DNA from: Martinezella lusitana
GTDB taxonomy: Bacteria > Pseudomonadota > Alphaproteobacteria > Rhizobiales > Rhizobiaceae
Length of the DNA: 64,000 nt
Direction: 5' to 3'
NCBI RefSeq assembly: GCF_900094565.1
Contig: NZ_FMAF01000010.1
Location: 1 to 64,000, forward strand
Shown here in pieces: positions 49,868 to 58,954 of this stretch. Below the pieces are notes generated by a model, which saw nothing but the letters and a program-made list of their open reading frames with translations, was not told the origin of the DNA and searched no databases. How positions within the stretch are numbered: the stretch's first letter is position 1; the number at the start of each line of letters is the position of its first letter. The position numbers were made by a program, and so were the translations under genes.

Positions 49868-49896
49868 ATGCGAGCGAAGAATCCGAGGTTTGGAAA

Positions 49897-50532
49897 ATGC
49901 AAACGCGCAGCGTGCTTGAAATTGTGGATGTGGAGGCACAACCGCTTAACGCCCTCGCTCCGCGAGAACGTATATTAAAGACGGCATCGGACCTGTTTTA
50001 CCGGTTCAGCATTCACTCTGTCGGGATCGACCGCATCATTGCCGAAAGCGGCGTGGCCAAGATGACATTCTACAAACACTTTCCATCGAAGGCCAACCTG
50101 ATCGCCACCTATTTGCGCTACAAAAGTGACATCTGGTTTCAGATGCTCGCAGCCGCGACTGAAAGAACCGGGCTATCGCCGCTGGAGCGCGTCCTCGCAA
50201 TTTTTGACGCGTTAGACGAACCATTCCGTTCGCCTTCTTTCCGCGGCTGTCCGTTCGTGAAAGGTCTGGCCGAATTCGGACCGGAGGCTAACTCCCCTGA
50301 CGTACAGGCGACCATCGCCTTCTATTTTAAGGGCTTACATGAATTTGTTGCCTCACTCATCGAGCCTCTGGCTTTGAGCGACCCCGAAAAAACCGTGATC
50401 CAGATCCTGTCGCTCATCCAGGGCTCGATTGTGATGGCACAATCGACGCCCGATCCTGGACTTGTTAAGACAATCCGCGATGCAGCCAGAGTGTTGCTCG
50501 AGGATGCGTTGACCTCGTCGTCTGAAACCTGA
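49897..50532 (+). CDS. TetR family transcriptional regulator
   Basis: A 211-residue TetR repressor: HTH in ERILKTASDLFYRFSIHSVGIDRII and GVAKMTFYKHFPSKANLI; ligand domain with FRGCPFVKGLAEFG. The ATG at 49897 has GAGG upstream and directly follows the operator region; a longer frame reading through the operators from 49651 is unlikely. It is a subfamily relative of the TetR protein at 45684. Divergence from the SDR-ohr pair and palindromes in between make those genes its likely targets. Confidence 0.92.
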   Translation: MQTRSVLEIVDVEAQPLNALAPRERILKTASDLFYRFSIHSVGIDRIIAESGVAKMTFYKHFPSKANLIATYLRYKSDIWFQMLAAATERTGLSPLERVLAIFDALDEPFRSPSFRGCPFVKGLAEFGPEANSPDVQATIAFYFKGLHEFVASLIEPLALSDPEKTVIQILSLIQGSIVMAQSTPDPGLVKTIRDAARVLLEDALTSSSET

Positions 50533-50744
50533 AGTTCGCGAGGCGGTGGGGTAGACTGCCCCGCCACGAGCGCAGCTCTGACCTAGTTCACCTCATGGTT
50601 CGATTCCAACCGGGGCGTTCGACGCGAGCGCCTGCGTGAGGATCAAGAATAACGGAATTCGACTTCGGGGCTGACGCGTTCGCACCCATGAATGATTTTC
50701 ATAGGCCGGTGACAGTCGTGCTCGTGACCAGCATCACGATCAGC

Positions 50745-51641
50745 TTATTTCTGAACCAGCTCCCAAAACGCCTCCGCAAATGCGGTCATCCGCGTTCGGG
50801 GGCGGATGAGAACGATCTTCACGCTAACGGCCCATTCATCCGACGCAGCCTTCGTCAGCCGGCCTTTTGGTCCCAGTTCGTCCGCAGCAAGGCTTTCGGG
50901 TATCCAGGCCACTCCCTTCCCATCGACTGCCAAGGCTTTGAGCACCATCGCAAGATGGGATGTAAAGACGGTATTGAGATGAAGCTCACCGAGTCTGGAC
51001 GACAAGTTCGAGGCGAGGATGCGCCCCATGCCGGACTTCTCTTCGAATGCAATCTCGGCAACCGGAGCCTCCTGCGTACCCGGCAGACGATGACGCGCAC
51101 CACCTTTCTCATCCTTGCCGCTGACAGGAATGAGCCGGTCAGTCGACAGCTCGACATGTTTGAAGTCCGCCGCGTCCAGGCGAATTTTGCTGTTTTCGTG
51201 GTAGTGGCAGAGGAGAAACTGGGCACGCCCCCCCAGCATGATCTTCTCGCATTCGTTCATGTTATCGGACAACAGTCGAATAGGCATGGTCGAGGTGACA
51301 TGCCCGAGGCCCTGTATCCACCTTGGGAAGAACACGAATGACAGCGCGTGGGTCGCGGCGAAGGTCACTGTCGAAGAATCCGCCCGTGTACGATCGAGGT
51401 CTTGCCTCACCCGTTCCAGTCGGTTGGCAACATCGTTGGCCGCATCGAGCACAATTTCGCCTGCTGCCGTCAGCTTCAGGCGATGCGTGGATCGATCTAT
51501 CAATTCCAGCCCACACCATTCTTCCAAGGCTCGGATACGACGGCCGAACGCTGGCTGCGTGACGTTGCGATTTTCGGCCGCACGGGAAAAATTCAGCGTT
51601 TCGGCTAGGGCCTGAAGATCGGCCAGCCAAACAATTTCCAT
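50745..51641 (-). CDS. LysR family transcriptional regulator
   Basis: A 298-residue LysR regulator: N-terminal winged HTH (WLADLQALAETLNFSRAAENRNVTQPAFGRRIRALEEW) and C-terminal effector domain (ATHALSFVFFPRWIQGL, GVAWIPESLAADEL). The ATG at 51641 is chosen over the upstream in-frame codon because the HTH begins at once. It is divergent from dctA and tarD, 218 bp away, and is the likely tartrate- or dicarboxylate-responsive activator, by analogy with TtdR. The region between carries no site that I can name with confidence. Confidence 0.92.
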   Translation of the reverse strand: MEIVWLADLQALAETLNFSRAAENRNVTQPAFGRRIRALEEWCGLELIDRSTHRLKLTAAGEIVLDAANDVANRLERVRQDLDRTRADSSTVTFAATHALSFVFFPRWIQGLGHVTSTMPIRLLSDNMNECEKIMLGGRAQFLLCHYHENSKIRLDAADFKHVELSTDRLIPVSGKDEKGGARHRLPGTQEAPVAEIAFEEKSGMGRILASNLSSRLGELHLNTVFTSHLAMVLKALAVDGKGVAWIPESLAADELGPKGRLTKAASDEWAVSVKIVLIRPRTRMTAFAEAFWELVQK

Positions 51642-51859
51642 CCTATCATACCTCAGTAAGCCATGCCGCCACCGCACCGAGATACATCCAGTTCCCCCAC
51701 GAAATCAAGATGAATGCTGGCGCCAGAGAGCGATGTTCAGTTTTAACTATGCCAAAACGGCACCAATAGAACCCGTATCGGCATTGGACGAGGAGCCTCC
51801 CTCATCCCTATGACATGCCCCTGTGCGGAGGAACGCATTTAAACAGGGAGGAGAGACCA

Positions 51860-53167
51860 ATGGCTAGACGCCTGTTGAGTCAGCTTTACATACAGGTGTT
51901 GATCGGCATCGGGGTCGGCATCATCGTTGGCCTTTTCATTCCCGACTTCGCCACGAAATCGCAGCCGTTCGCCGATGGCTTCATCAAGCTCATCAAGATG
52001 CTGCTTGCGCCGGTCATCTTCGGCACCGTTGTCCTCGGCATCGCCAAGATGGGTGACATCAAGGAGGTCGGAAAGATCGGTGCACGGTCTCTGATTTACT
52101 TCGAGGTCGTTTCGACGATCGCCCTCGTCATCGGGCTGATCGTCGTCAACATCATGCAGCCCGGCGTCGGCATGAACATCGACGCTAGCAAGATCGACGC
52201 CAGTACGATCTCAACCTACCAGCAGACCGCCCAGCAACAGGGCGGCGTCATCGAGTTCTTCATGAACGTGATCCCAACGACGATGGTCGATGCATTTGCC
52301 AAGGGCGCGATGCTTCAGGTCATCCTGATCGCCGTGCTGATGGGCTGCGCACTTGTACAGCTCGGCGAGAAAGCCAAGCCCGTCATCGACGTCTTCGATT
52401 CTCTGCTCCAGGCTCTGTTCCGGATCGTCGGCATGATCATGCGCCTGGCACCGATCGGCGCCGGCGCGGGCGTGGCCTATACGATCGGAAAATATGGCGT
52501 CGGCTCGCTCTGGGCTCTCGGGCACCTGATGTTGGGCGTCTACCTGACGTCAGCCTTGTTCGTGATCGTTGTCCTCGGATCGATCGCCCGTTGGTCGGGT
52601 TTTCCGTTGCTGCATTTCTTCCGGTACTTCAAGGACGAAATCCTGATTGTTCTTGCGACCTGTTCGTCGGAAGCCGTACTGCCGCGCATGATGGCGAAGC
52701 TGGAGAGGCTCGGCTGCAAGAAATCCGTCGTCGGACTGGTGCTACCGACCGGATACACATTCAACGCCGACGGCACCTGCATCTACCTGACGATGGCAGC
52801 GGTGTTCGTTGCGCAAGCGACCAATACCCCGCTCGGCATCGAAGGGCAGCTCGTTATCCTCGGCGTCCTTTTGCTGACCTCCAAGGGGTCAGCAGGTGTT
52901 GCCGGCGCAGGCTTCGTTACCTTGGCCGCTACCTTGTCGAGCTTCCATGCCATCCCGGTCGCCGGTCTCGTCCTTCTGCTTGGTATCGACCGCTTCATGA
53001 ACGAGGCCCGCGCCGTCGTAAACCTGATCGGCAATGGCATCGCCACCATCGCAATCGCAAAATGGGAAGGGGCTCTCGACCAGGAGACGGTCAACGCTGT
53101 CATCGCCGAGCAGCGCGGCGAGCGTCCCCGAAACATCACCGCATCACCCGCCGAACTGGCGTCCTGA
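51860..53167 (+). CDS. dctA: C4-dicarboxylate:cation symporter DctA
   Basis: A 435-residue DAACS-family symporter. Family features are RLLSQLYIQVLIGIGVGI, FIKLIKMLLAPVIFGTVV, the reentrant loop serines in VLATCSSEAVLPRMM, the helix-7 LPTGYTFNADGTCIYLTMA and the second loop LTSKGSAGVAGAGFVTLA. The ATG at 51860 follows GGAGGAGAG. It lies 38 bp upstream of tarD, so the two form an operon for uptake and dehydration of tartrate or a related C4 diacid. Whether it prefers tartrate over succinate, malate or fumarate cannot be read from the sequence. Confidence 0.93.
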   Translation: MARRLLSQLYIQVLIGIGVGIIVGLFIPDFATKSQPFADGFIKLIKMLLAPVIFGTVVLGIAKMGDIKEVGKIGARSLIYFEVVSTIALVIGLIVVNIMQPGVGMNIDASKIDASTISTYQQTAQQQGGVIEFFMNVIPTTMVDAFAKGAMLQVILIAVLMGCALVQLGEKAKPVIDVFDSLLQALFRIVGMIMRLAPIGAGAGVAYTIGKYGVGSLWALGHLMLGVYLTSALFVIVVLGSIARWSGFPLLHFFRYFKDEILIVLATCSSEAVLPRMMAKLERLGCKKSVVGLVLPTGYTFNADGTCIYLTMAAVFVAQATNTPLGIEGQLVILGVLLLTSKGSAGVAGAGFVTLAATLSSFHAIPVAGLVLLLGIDRFMNEARAVVNLIGNGIATIAIAKWEGALDQETVNAVIAEQRGERPRNITASPAELAS

Positions 53168-53205
53168 TTACAGACAAATCGAACAAGTACCCAACGGAGA
53201 ATACA

Positions 53206-54369
53206 ATGCGTATCCTTGATGTTTGCGAAGTTACCAAGCCGATCGCTTCGCCCATCCGCAACGCCTACATCGACTTCAGCAAAATGACGGCTAGCCTGGT
53301 TGCCGTCGTCACCGACGTCGTCCGGGACGGTCGCCGTGTCGTCGGCTACGGCTTCAACTCGAACGGTCGTTATGGCCAGGGCGGCCTGATTCGTGAGCGC
53401 TTCAAGGACCGTATCCTCGAAGCCTCGCCGGAAAGCCTGATGAATGACGCGGGCACCAATCTCGACCCGCACAAAATCTGGGCGACGATGATGATGAACG
53501 AGAAGCCCGGGGGGCATGGCGAGCGGTCTGTCGCCGTCGGTACCCTCGACATGGCAATCTGGGACGCGGTTGCCAAGATCGAGGGCAAGCCGCTCTTTCG
53601 CATCTTGGCCGACATGAAGGGACGTGAGGCCAATCCGAAGGTCTTCGTCTATGCGGCCGGCGGCTACTATTATCCGGGTAAGGACAACACTGCGCTTCGC
53701 AAGGAGATGCGCAGCTATCTCGACCGTGGCTATAACGTCGTGAAGATGAAGATCGGCGGGGCGTCAATCGATGAGGATCGCGGTCGTATCGAATCGGTCC
53801 TCGAAGAGATCGGCTCACAAGCCCGGCTGGCAGTGGATGCCAACGGTCGCTTCGATCTTGAGACCGGCATCGCTTATGCCAAGATGCTGTGCGACTACCC
53901 CCTCTTCTGGTACGAGGAAATCGGCGATCCGCTCGACTACGCCCTGCAGGCGGCGATTTCCGAGTTCTACGACGCCCCGATGGCAACCGGCGAAAACCTG
54001 TTCTCCCACCAGGATGCCCGCAACCTGCTGCGTTATGGCGGCATGCGTGCCGACCGGGACTATCTGCAGTTCGACTGCGCCTTATCCTACGGGCTTGTCG
54101 AATACCTTCGGACCCTCGATGTCCTGCGCCAGTTTGGCTGGTCGCCTTCTCGCTGCATTCCGCACGGCGGCCACCAGATGTCCCTCAACATTGCGGCAGG
54201 GCTTGGTCTTGGCGGCAATGAAAGCTACCCGGACCTGTTCCAGCCCTATGGCGGTTTCCCGGATGGCGTGAAGGTCATCGACGGACACATCACCATGCCG
54301 GAACTGCCGGGCATCGGCTTCGAGGGCAAGTCCGACCTCATCAGGGTCATGCGCGAACTCGCTGAGTAA
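53206..54369 (+). CDS. tarD: D(-)-tartrate dehydratase (enolase superfamily)
   Basis: A 387-residue enolase-superfamily enzyme very like the bradyrhizobial TarD, including PISSPIRNAYIDF-like PIASPIRNAYIDFSKM, GFNSNGRYGQGGLIRERF, GGYYYPGK, NVVKMKIGG with the KxK base, LAVDANGRF and WYEEIGDP metal ligands, the third ligand in ATGENLFSHQDA, and RCIPHGGHQMSLNIA with the catalytic His. It dehydrates D-tartrate to oxaloacetate with Mg2+. The ATG follows ACGGAG; it is 38 bp from dctA. A hairpin follows the stop. Recognition rests on remembered family sequence and the motifs. Confidence 0.93.
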   Translation: MRILDVCEVTKPIASPIRNAYIDFSKMTASLVAVVTDVVRDGRRVVGYGFNSNGRYGQGGLIRERFKDRILEASPESLMNDAGTNLDPHKIWATMMMNEKPGGHGERSVAVGTLDMAIWDAVAKIEGKPLFRILADMKGREANPKVFVYAAGGYYYPGKDNTALRKEMRSYLDRGYNVVKMKIGGASIDEDRGRIESVLEEIGSQARLAVDANGRFDLETGIAYAKMLCDYPLFWYEEIGDPLDYALQAAISEFYDAPMATGENLFSHQDARNLLRYGGMRADRDYLQFDCALSYGLVEYLRTLDVLRQFGWSPSRCIPHGGHQMSLNIAAGLGLGGNESYPDLFQPYGGFPDGVKVIDGHITMPELPGIGFEGKSDLIRVMRELAE

Positions 54370-54378
54370 GATCAACGA

Positions 54379-54403
54379 AGCGGGCGGAGGGCTTTCGCCC
54401 GCT
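54379..54403 (+). terminator. hairpin after tarD
   Basis: AGCGGGCG and its complement CGCCCGCT form an 8-bp stem around a 9-base loop, ten bases after the tarD stop. No T run; probably a Rho-assisted terminator or 3' stabiliser. Confidence 0.6.
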
Positions 54404-54551
54404 CCAACTCACACTCCTTCAACGCCTGCCACGAAGTGTCCCACCGAAGTCGCTGGACGCTGTTGTAGCGCTTGAGAGATATCTTGATTATGCTGGAGAG
54501 ATCCGCGCGTGAACCTGCCCCGCGATATACGGCTTACAACGGAAGCGCCTG

Positions 54552-54950
54552 TCAGCCTCGCGATATATCTGCGTTCAGCCCAGGCGATGACTGACGCATG
54601 TCGCGTCGCATGAAAGCCCAGTCGATGAGTTCCGCCATCGATGGGCCTAGGGCAATCCCCATCTCACTGAGTGCATATTCGACCCTTGGCGGAACCTGGG
54701 CATAGACGGTTCGAGTGACGATACCGTCCTTCTCCAACTCCTTGAGCTGCTGAATGAGCATCTTCTGGTTCACGCCCTCGACGCGCTTCTCGAGTTCCGA
54801 AAACCGAAGCGGGCCCTTTGCGGCGAAAAGCTGGCAGATGATGACGATCTTCCACTTCCCTTCAAGGACCTGCAGAGCATCCCGGGTTGCCGTCGCCCAT
54901 ATCATTTGCTGCTTGGGGTCGTCACAGCGCCAGTCTCGTTCGATTGCCAT
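54552..54950 (-). CDS. HxlR family transcriptional regulator
   Basis: A 132-residue HxlR-type winged helix: LQVLEGKWKIVIICQLF, GPLRFSELEKRVEGVNQKMLIQQLKELEKDGIV and YALSEMGIALGPSMAELIDWA. It begins MAIERDWRCDDPKQQ; the N-terminal Cys may be a redox or electrophile sensor, as in YodB/HypR relatives. The ATG at 54950 follows GAGGT. It is divergent from the two tandem NADP-binding genes, 136 bp away, and is their likely regulator. Confidence 0.93.
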   Translation of the reverse strand: MAIERDWRCDDPKQQMIWATATRDALQVLEGKWKIVIICQLFAAKGPLRFSELEKRVEGVNQKMLIQQLKELEKDGIVTRTVYAQVPPRVEYALSEMGIALGPSMAELIDWAFMRRDMRQSSPGLNADISRG

Positions 54951-55086
54951 ACTTACCTCAAGGTGAGTTACCCACTTATTAGTCGGTTCTTGCCGTATCA
55001 GATAGCTATACCTATTCTTCGGAGCACCACAAGTCACGTCTCCGTCGGAGTGCGTGTGAATTCCATACTCACCGCAAGGAAATGAT

Positions 55087-55821
55087 ATGAAGATCGGAAT
55101 TATCGGCGCGGGGAACATCGGCGCGATACTCGCACGCAAGCTCGGAGCCGCAGGTCACGAGATCAAGCTCGCCAATTCCAAGGGCCCGGAATCGATCCGC
55201 GAGCTCGCCGCTGACGTTGGTGCGACGGCCACGACCAAGGAAGATGCCGTGACAGGGGTGGATACTGTGATCCTCTCCATCCCGTTTTCAGCCCATCGCG
55301 ACCTTGCCGGGTTGTTTGAAGATGTTCCCGACAACGTCGTCGTCGTAGACACTTCCAACTACTACCCGTTTCGTGACGGAGCGATCTGCGACGTCGATGA
55401 CGGCAAGCCGGAAGCGGTCTGGGTCACCGAGCAGATCAATCGACCCATCATTAAAGCCTGGAACGCGGTGCTTGCCGCGACCCTTGCGGAAAAGAGCGTA
55501 GAGAAGTTGCAACCAGGCCGCATCGCCCTTCCGGTAGCGGGTGATGATCCCGAAAAGAAGTCGCGCGTCATGGAACTGGTAGAGGCAACGGGCTTCGACG
55601 CCTTCGATGCCGGGGTGCTTGCAACCTCATGGCGACAGCAGCCCGGTACCCCTGCCTATTGTACGGAACTGACGATTGATGAGCTGAGGGGGGCGCTCGA
55701 AAAAGCAGACCAGACCCGCTCGGCCGACAACCGCGAAACCTTGATCAAGGGATTCATGGAGAGAGGCGATAGCCTGATCCACGACGAAATTGTCGCCCGC
55801 AACCGCGCCGTAACCGCGTGA
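55087..55821 (+). CDS. NADP-binding reductase, F420-dependent NADP reductase-like (copy 1)
   Basis: A 244-residue Rossmann protein of the F420:NADP reductase/NADP oxidoreductase family: MKIGIIGAGNIGAILARKL, the NADP-selective LANSKGPESI, VILSIPFSAH, VVVDTSNYYPFRDG, IKAWNAV and the later PVAGDDPEKKSRVMELVEATGFDAFDAG. Rhizobia lack F420, so the partner is probably a flavin or a small ketone. AAGGAA precedes the ATG. It is followed 17 bp later by a paralogue on the same strand and is divergent from the HxlR gene. Confidence 0.88.
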   Translation: MKIGIIGAGNIGAILARKLGAAGHEIKLANSKGPESIRELAADVGATATTKEDAVTGVDTVILSIPFSAHRDLAGLFEDVPDNVVVVDTSNYYPFRDGAICDVDDGKPEAVWVTEQINRPIIKAWNAVLAATLAEKSVEKLQPGRIALPVAGDDPEKKSRVMELVEATGFDAFDAGVLATSWRQQPGTPAYCTELTIDELRGALEKADQTRSADNRETLIKGFMERGDSLIHDEIVARNRAVTA

Positions 55822-55838
55822 GAGATACAAGAGACATC

Positions 55839-56585
55839 ATGCAAGTTGGTATAATCGGCGTCGGCCATATCGGAAAAACGCTGGTCCGGGAACTGAGCAA
55901 GGCCGGGTATGATGTGAAGGCGGCAAATTCTCGCGGTCCCGACACAATCGATCCAGAGGTGTTTGCGTCAGGCGGGCAAGCTGTCACTGTCGAGCAGGCA
56001 GTCGAGGACGCATATATCCTGATCCTGTCGATTCCTTTTAATCAGCTGATCAAAATTGCACCTCGACTAGCTGGACTTCCGAAAGACGCGGTAGTGATCG
56101 ATACGTCCAACTACTACCCAATGCGCGACACCGAGATCGCCGATATCGAAGGCGGCGAGGTCGAGAGTGTCTGGGTATCCAGACAACTCGGCCGACCGAT
56201 TGCAAAGGCTTGGAATGCTATCGGTTCGGACTCTTTCGCCCGACTGGGAAAACCTGCCGACCACCCGGATCGGATCGCCATTCCGGTTGCAGCGGATAAT
56301 GAACGTGATCGATATGTCGCCATGGCGCTTGTTGGCGATACGGGATTCGACGCGGTCGATGCTGGATCGCTATCTGAATCATGGCGTCAGCAGCCGGGCT
56401 CCCCTGTCTACTGCACCGATCTAAAGGCCATCGAGATGCCCGATGCACTTGCCGTCGCGGAAAGATCAAGATTGCCAAAGCGACGAGACCTGTCCGTAGC
56501 TGCGGTTCAGGAGAGGCTTGGCGATACGAGGATCAATCCCACTGCCGACTATCTCGTGCGGTTGAACAGGGCCTTGTTCATGTAG
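55839..56585 (+). CDS. NADP-binding reductase, F420-dependent NADP reductase-like (copy 2)
   Basis: A 248-residue paralogue of the preceding gene: MQVGIIGVGHIGKTLVREL, AANSRGPDTID, LILSIPFNQL, VVIDTSNYYPMRDTE, IAKAWNAI, IPVAADNERDRYVAM and GDTGFDAVDAGSLSESWRQQPGSP line up with the same blocks in copy 1. It differs in the C-terminal tail. A tandem duplication is the obvious origin, with later divergence. The start at 55839 follows AAGAGA and lies 17 bp from the first copy's stop. It converges with the RpiR-like gene. Confidence 0.88.
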   Translation: MQVGIIGVGHIGKTLVRELSKAGYDVKAANSRGPDTIDPEVFASGGQAVTVEQAVEDAYILILSIPFNQLIKIAPRLAGLPKDAVVIDTSNYYPMRDTEIADIEGGEVESVWVSRQLGRPIAKAWNAIGSDSFARLGKPADHPDRIAIPVAADNERDRYVAMALVGDTGFDAVDAGSLSESWRQQPGSPVYCTDLKAIEMPDALAVAERSRLPKRRDLSVAAVQERLGDTRINPTADYLVRLNRALFM

Positions 56586-56617
56586 ATCTCAACCTCCTGT
56601 ATCCGTCACTCTGGCCC

Positions 56618-56905
56618 CTAGCGCTGATGTGCGGAAATCTTGCGAAGATGGTCTCTTATCATCGCGCGCAACTCCCCAAATGTTCGAAACCCGATGTGCT
56701 GTGCAAGTCGGTGAACGGTCGTTTGGGAAACCCTGCAATTGCGCGCAACCGCAGCGGCACTTTCGAAAGCAATCATGTCCGGCCGTTCTATAATCTGCCT
56801 CGCGACCTGCTCGAGACTGTTTGGAAAGACGATCTGCCGTTTGGCGATCCGGTACTTCAGTTCCTGCAGCGTCGCGGGAGGACGGTGGTCTCTATCCTGT
56901 AGCAT
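56618..56905 (-). CDS. RpiR-type HTH domain protein lacking the SIS domain
   Basis: A 95-residue protein that is only the N-terminal HTH domain of the RpiR family: LQELKYRIAKRQIVFPNSLEQVARQII, MIAFESAAAVARNCRVSQTTVHRLAQHIGF and RTFGELRAMIRDHL. Full RpiR regulators add a C-terminal sugar-phosphate-binding SIS domain of about 150 residues; here a stop follows at once and nothing SIS-like is encoded downstream. The ATG has GGAAGG upstream, so it seems expressed. It closes the sugar catabolic operon, 129 bp after the dehydrogenase gene. Confidence 0.82.
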   Translation of the reverse strand: MLQDRDHRPPATLQELKYRIAKRQIVFPNSLEQVARQIIERPDMIAFESAAAVARNCRVSQTTVHRLAQHIGFRTFGELRAMIRDHLRKISAHQR

Positions 56906-57034
56906 TGCGCTTTACCTTCCAAAGAATTGCCTTCCGGCAAACTCAATGCGACCCGGCGCATATCACGAGGCGGAACGTCACCCCCGGCAGCGATGCGGCA
57001 GTGTCAGGACATCACCGCATCGCGTCGAAACGTG

Positions 57035-58027
57035 CTAAGCGACCTGCACCGGCCTCCCCGTCTGCCAGCTCACGGTCGCCGCCTCCGCCAGTTTCTGAGC
57101 CTGGAGGCCATCAAGTCCGCCGGGCTTCGGCGAACGGTTGCCGCTGTCGATCGCATCAATGAAGGCATTGATCTCGTTGGCGTAGGCCTGGGCATAGCGT
57201 TCCAGGAAGAAATATTGAACGGGATCGCCGCTGACGCCGTTCGCATTGGAAAGCTCGACGCTGGTTGCGTGGATATTCCTCGCCGCAAGCATGCCGGCAG
57301 CTCCATGGACCTCGATGCGCTGGTCGTAGCCGTAAGTCGCTCGGCGTGAATTGGTGATGACGGCAATGCGCCCGGACGCCGTCTGCATCTGGACCGCGGC
57401 GGTATCCACATCGCCCTCGGCTCCGATCGCCTTGTCGACGAGCGAAGATCCAAGTGCGTTCACGACGACGAATTCTTCTCCCATGAGGAAGCGGGCCATG
57501 TCGAAGTCATGGATCATCATATCGCGGAACAGACCACCGGAGGATTTGACGTAATCGGCCGGCGGCGGCGTGGGGTCGCGGCTGGTGATCGTCACGATCT
57601 CGATGTCGCCGACATCGCCGCGGCGCAGGCGCGCTTCCACACTGGCGAAGTTCGGGTCAAACCGGCGATTGAAGCCGATCATCAGGGTCGACTTATTCTT
57701 CTCGACGACGTCGAGGCAGGCATTGATGCGCTCGACCGACAGGGACACCGGCTTTTCGCAGAGGATGGCCTTGCCGGCCCTCGCCGCCGCCTCGATGAGA
57801 TCGGCATGGCTGGGTGTCGGCGTCGCAATCAGGATCGCATCGACATTTGAGGACTTGATGACATCCTCGGCGTCGGCAACCTCAGCACCCGTCTGCGCGG
57901 CAAGCGCCTCTGCCGATGCCTTGAAGGCATCCGCCACATAGACGAGCTTCGCCTTTGGGTTCGCCGCGATGGTTGCGGCATGCACCTTGCCTATCCGGCC
58001 GGCGCCGATCACTCCAAACCTGATCAT
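57035..58027 (-). CDS. Gfo/Idh/MocA-family dehydrogenase, inositol 2-dehydrogenase-like
   Basis: A 330-residue oxidoreductase. The Rossmann start is IRFGVIGAGRIGKVHAATIA, the catalytic Lys lies in CEKPVSLSVERI, the substrate region in GFNRRFDPNFASVEARLR and FRDMMIHDFDMARFLMGEE (with the HD..D pair), as in bacterial myo-inositol 2-dehydrogenases. It oxidises a polyol or sugar with NAD. GGAGAG precedes the ATG at 58027. It follows the TIM-barrel isomerase gene by 42 bp in the ABC importer operon. Inositol or a stereoisomer is a plausible substrate, but related sugar dehydrogenases look alike. Confidence 0.88.
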   Translation of the reverse strand: MIRFGVIGAGRIGKVHAATIAANPKAKLVYVADAFKASAEALAAQTGAEVADAEDVIKSSNVDAILIATPTPSHADLIEAAARAGKAILCEKPVSLSVERINACLDVVEKNKSTLMIGFNRRFDPNFASVEARLRRGDVGDIEIVTITSRDPTPPPADYVKSSGGLFRDMMIHDFDMARFLMGEEFVVVNALGSSLVDKAIGAEGDVDTAAVQMQTASGRIAVITNSRRATYGYDQRIEVHGAAGMLAARNIHATSVELSNANGVSGDPVQYFFLERYAQAYANEINAFIDAIDSGNRSPKPGGLDGLQAQKLAEAATVSWQTGRPVQVA

Positions 58028-58069
58028 TGATATCTCTCCATGATATGTAAGTGTTGACTATCGAAATGT

Positions 58070-58873
58070 TCAAACCGTGAAGGCTTCGCGGAAACGGGCA
58101 AGCGCCGTCTCGTCATCGGCGGAGGCCCAGGCCTCCATGCCGATCGTGCCGCGATAGCCCATATCCTTGAGCGCACGGGCGATTGCCTTGTAGTTGATCT
58201 CTCCGGTGCCCGGTTCCATGCGACCGGGAACATCCGCCACCTGGATTTCGCCGATATAGGGCAGAGCGCGACGGCACAGCGCGATCAGGTTTCCCTCGCC
58301 GATCTGGGCGTGATAGAGGTCGAGATTGAGCTTCAGAGATGGTCGATTTACCGATGAGACGAGAGCAAGTGTGTCTTCCGCCTTGGCAAACGGCGTCTTC
58401 GGATGATCGACGGCTTCATTGAGGTTTTCGAGTACGAAGGTGACGCCTTCTTGTTCGCCGAGGTCGGCGATCCGATTAAGGGTATCGCGCGCCTTGAGCC
58501 ACATGGCGCCCGTCACCTTGTCCGCCTTGACCGCCGGCAAACCCTGGCCATCGAGACCGGTCCCATGCAGGTTGAGGCGCGGGCAGTTGAGCTCCCTGGC
58601 GATCGAGATCGATTGCTTCGCAGTTCGCAGTAGTTCGTCGGCGCCCTCGTCATCGGCGAGTGTGCCGGTCACATAGCCCGTCATCGACGAGAAGACCGCT
58701 CCGGATTTTGCAAGGGCGGCGATGTCATGTTTCGTCCAGTCCCAGATCTCGGCGTGAAAGCCGAGTTCGGTGATGCGCTTGAGCCTGTCGATGACAGGAA
58801 GCGACGTGAAAATCATCTCGGCGCAAACTGCGAGGGTGAAGGGAGATGAGGCATTCGACGAACCGTCGTTCAT
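58070..58873 (-). CDS. xylose isomerase-like TIM-barrel, hydroxypyruvate isomerase type
   Basis: A 267-residue sugar-phosphate-isomerase-fold TIM barrel: LAVCAEMIFTSLPVIDRLK, LGFHAEIWDWTKHD, LNLHGTGLDGQG, VTFVLENLNEAVDHPKTPF, LKLNLDLYHAQIGEGNLIAL, IGEIQVADVPGRMEPGTGEINY and GTIGMEAWAS. The metal ligands are in ENLN, DLYHAQ, QVAD and GMEAW. This is the Hyi pattern. In this setting it would isomerise a keto-sugar acid or inosose-derived intermediate. It lies between the ATPase gene and the dehydrogenase gene in the same operon. Confidence 0.87.
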   Translation of the reverse strand: MNDGSSNASSPFTLAVCAEMIFTSLPVIDRLKRITELGFHAEIWDWTKHDIAALAKSGAVFSSMTGYVTGTLADDEGADELLRTAKQSISIARELNCPRLNLHGTGLDGQGLPAVKADKVTGAMWLKARDTLNRIADLGEQEGVTFVLENLNEAVDHPKTPFAKAEDTLALVSSVNRPSLKLNLDLYHAQIGEGNLIALCRRALPYIGEIQVADVPGRMEPGTGEINYKAIARALKDMGYRGTIGMEAWASADDETALARFREAFTV

Positions 58874-58954
58874 GACCGTGTTCCATGGTTGATGATTGAG
58901 TGAAAGGCGGCGGCCGCCGAGTGCCGATCGATCACCGCCTTGGAAGCGAGCAGG

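Noticed and set aside
51642..51859. Sigma-54 promoter expected for a rhizobial dctA
   Set aside because: No TGGCAC-N5-TTGC-like element was found between the LysR and dctA genes, so LysR control of an ordinary promoter is more likely.
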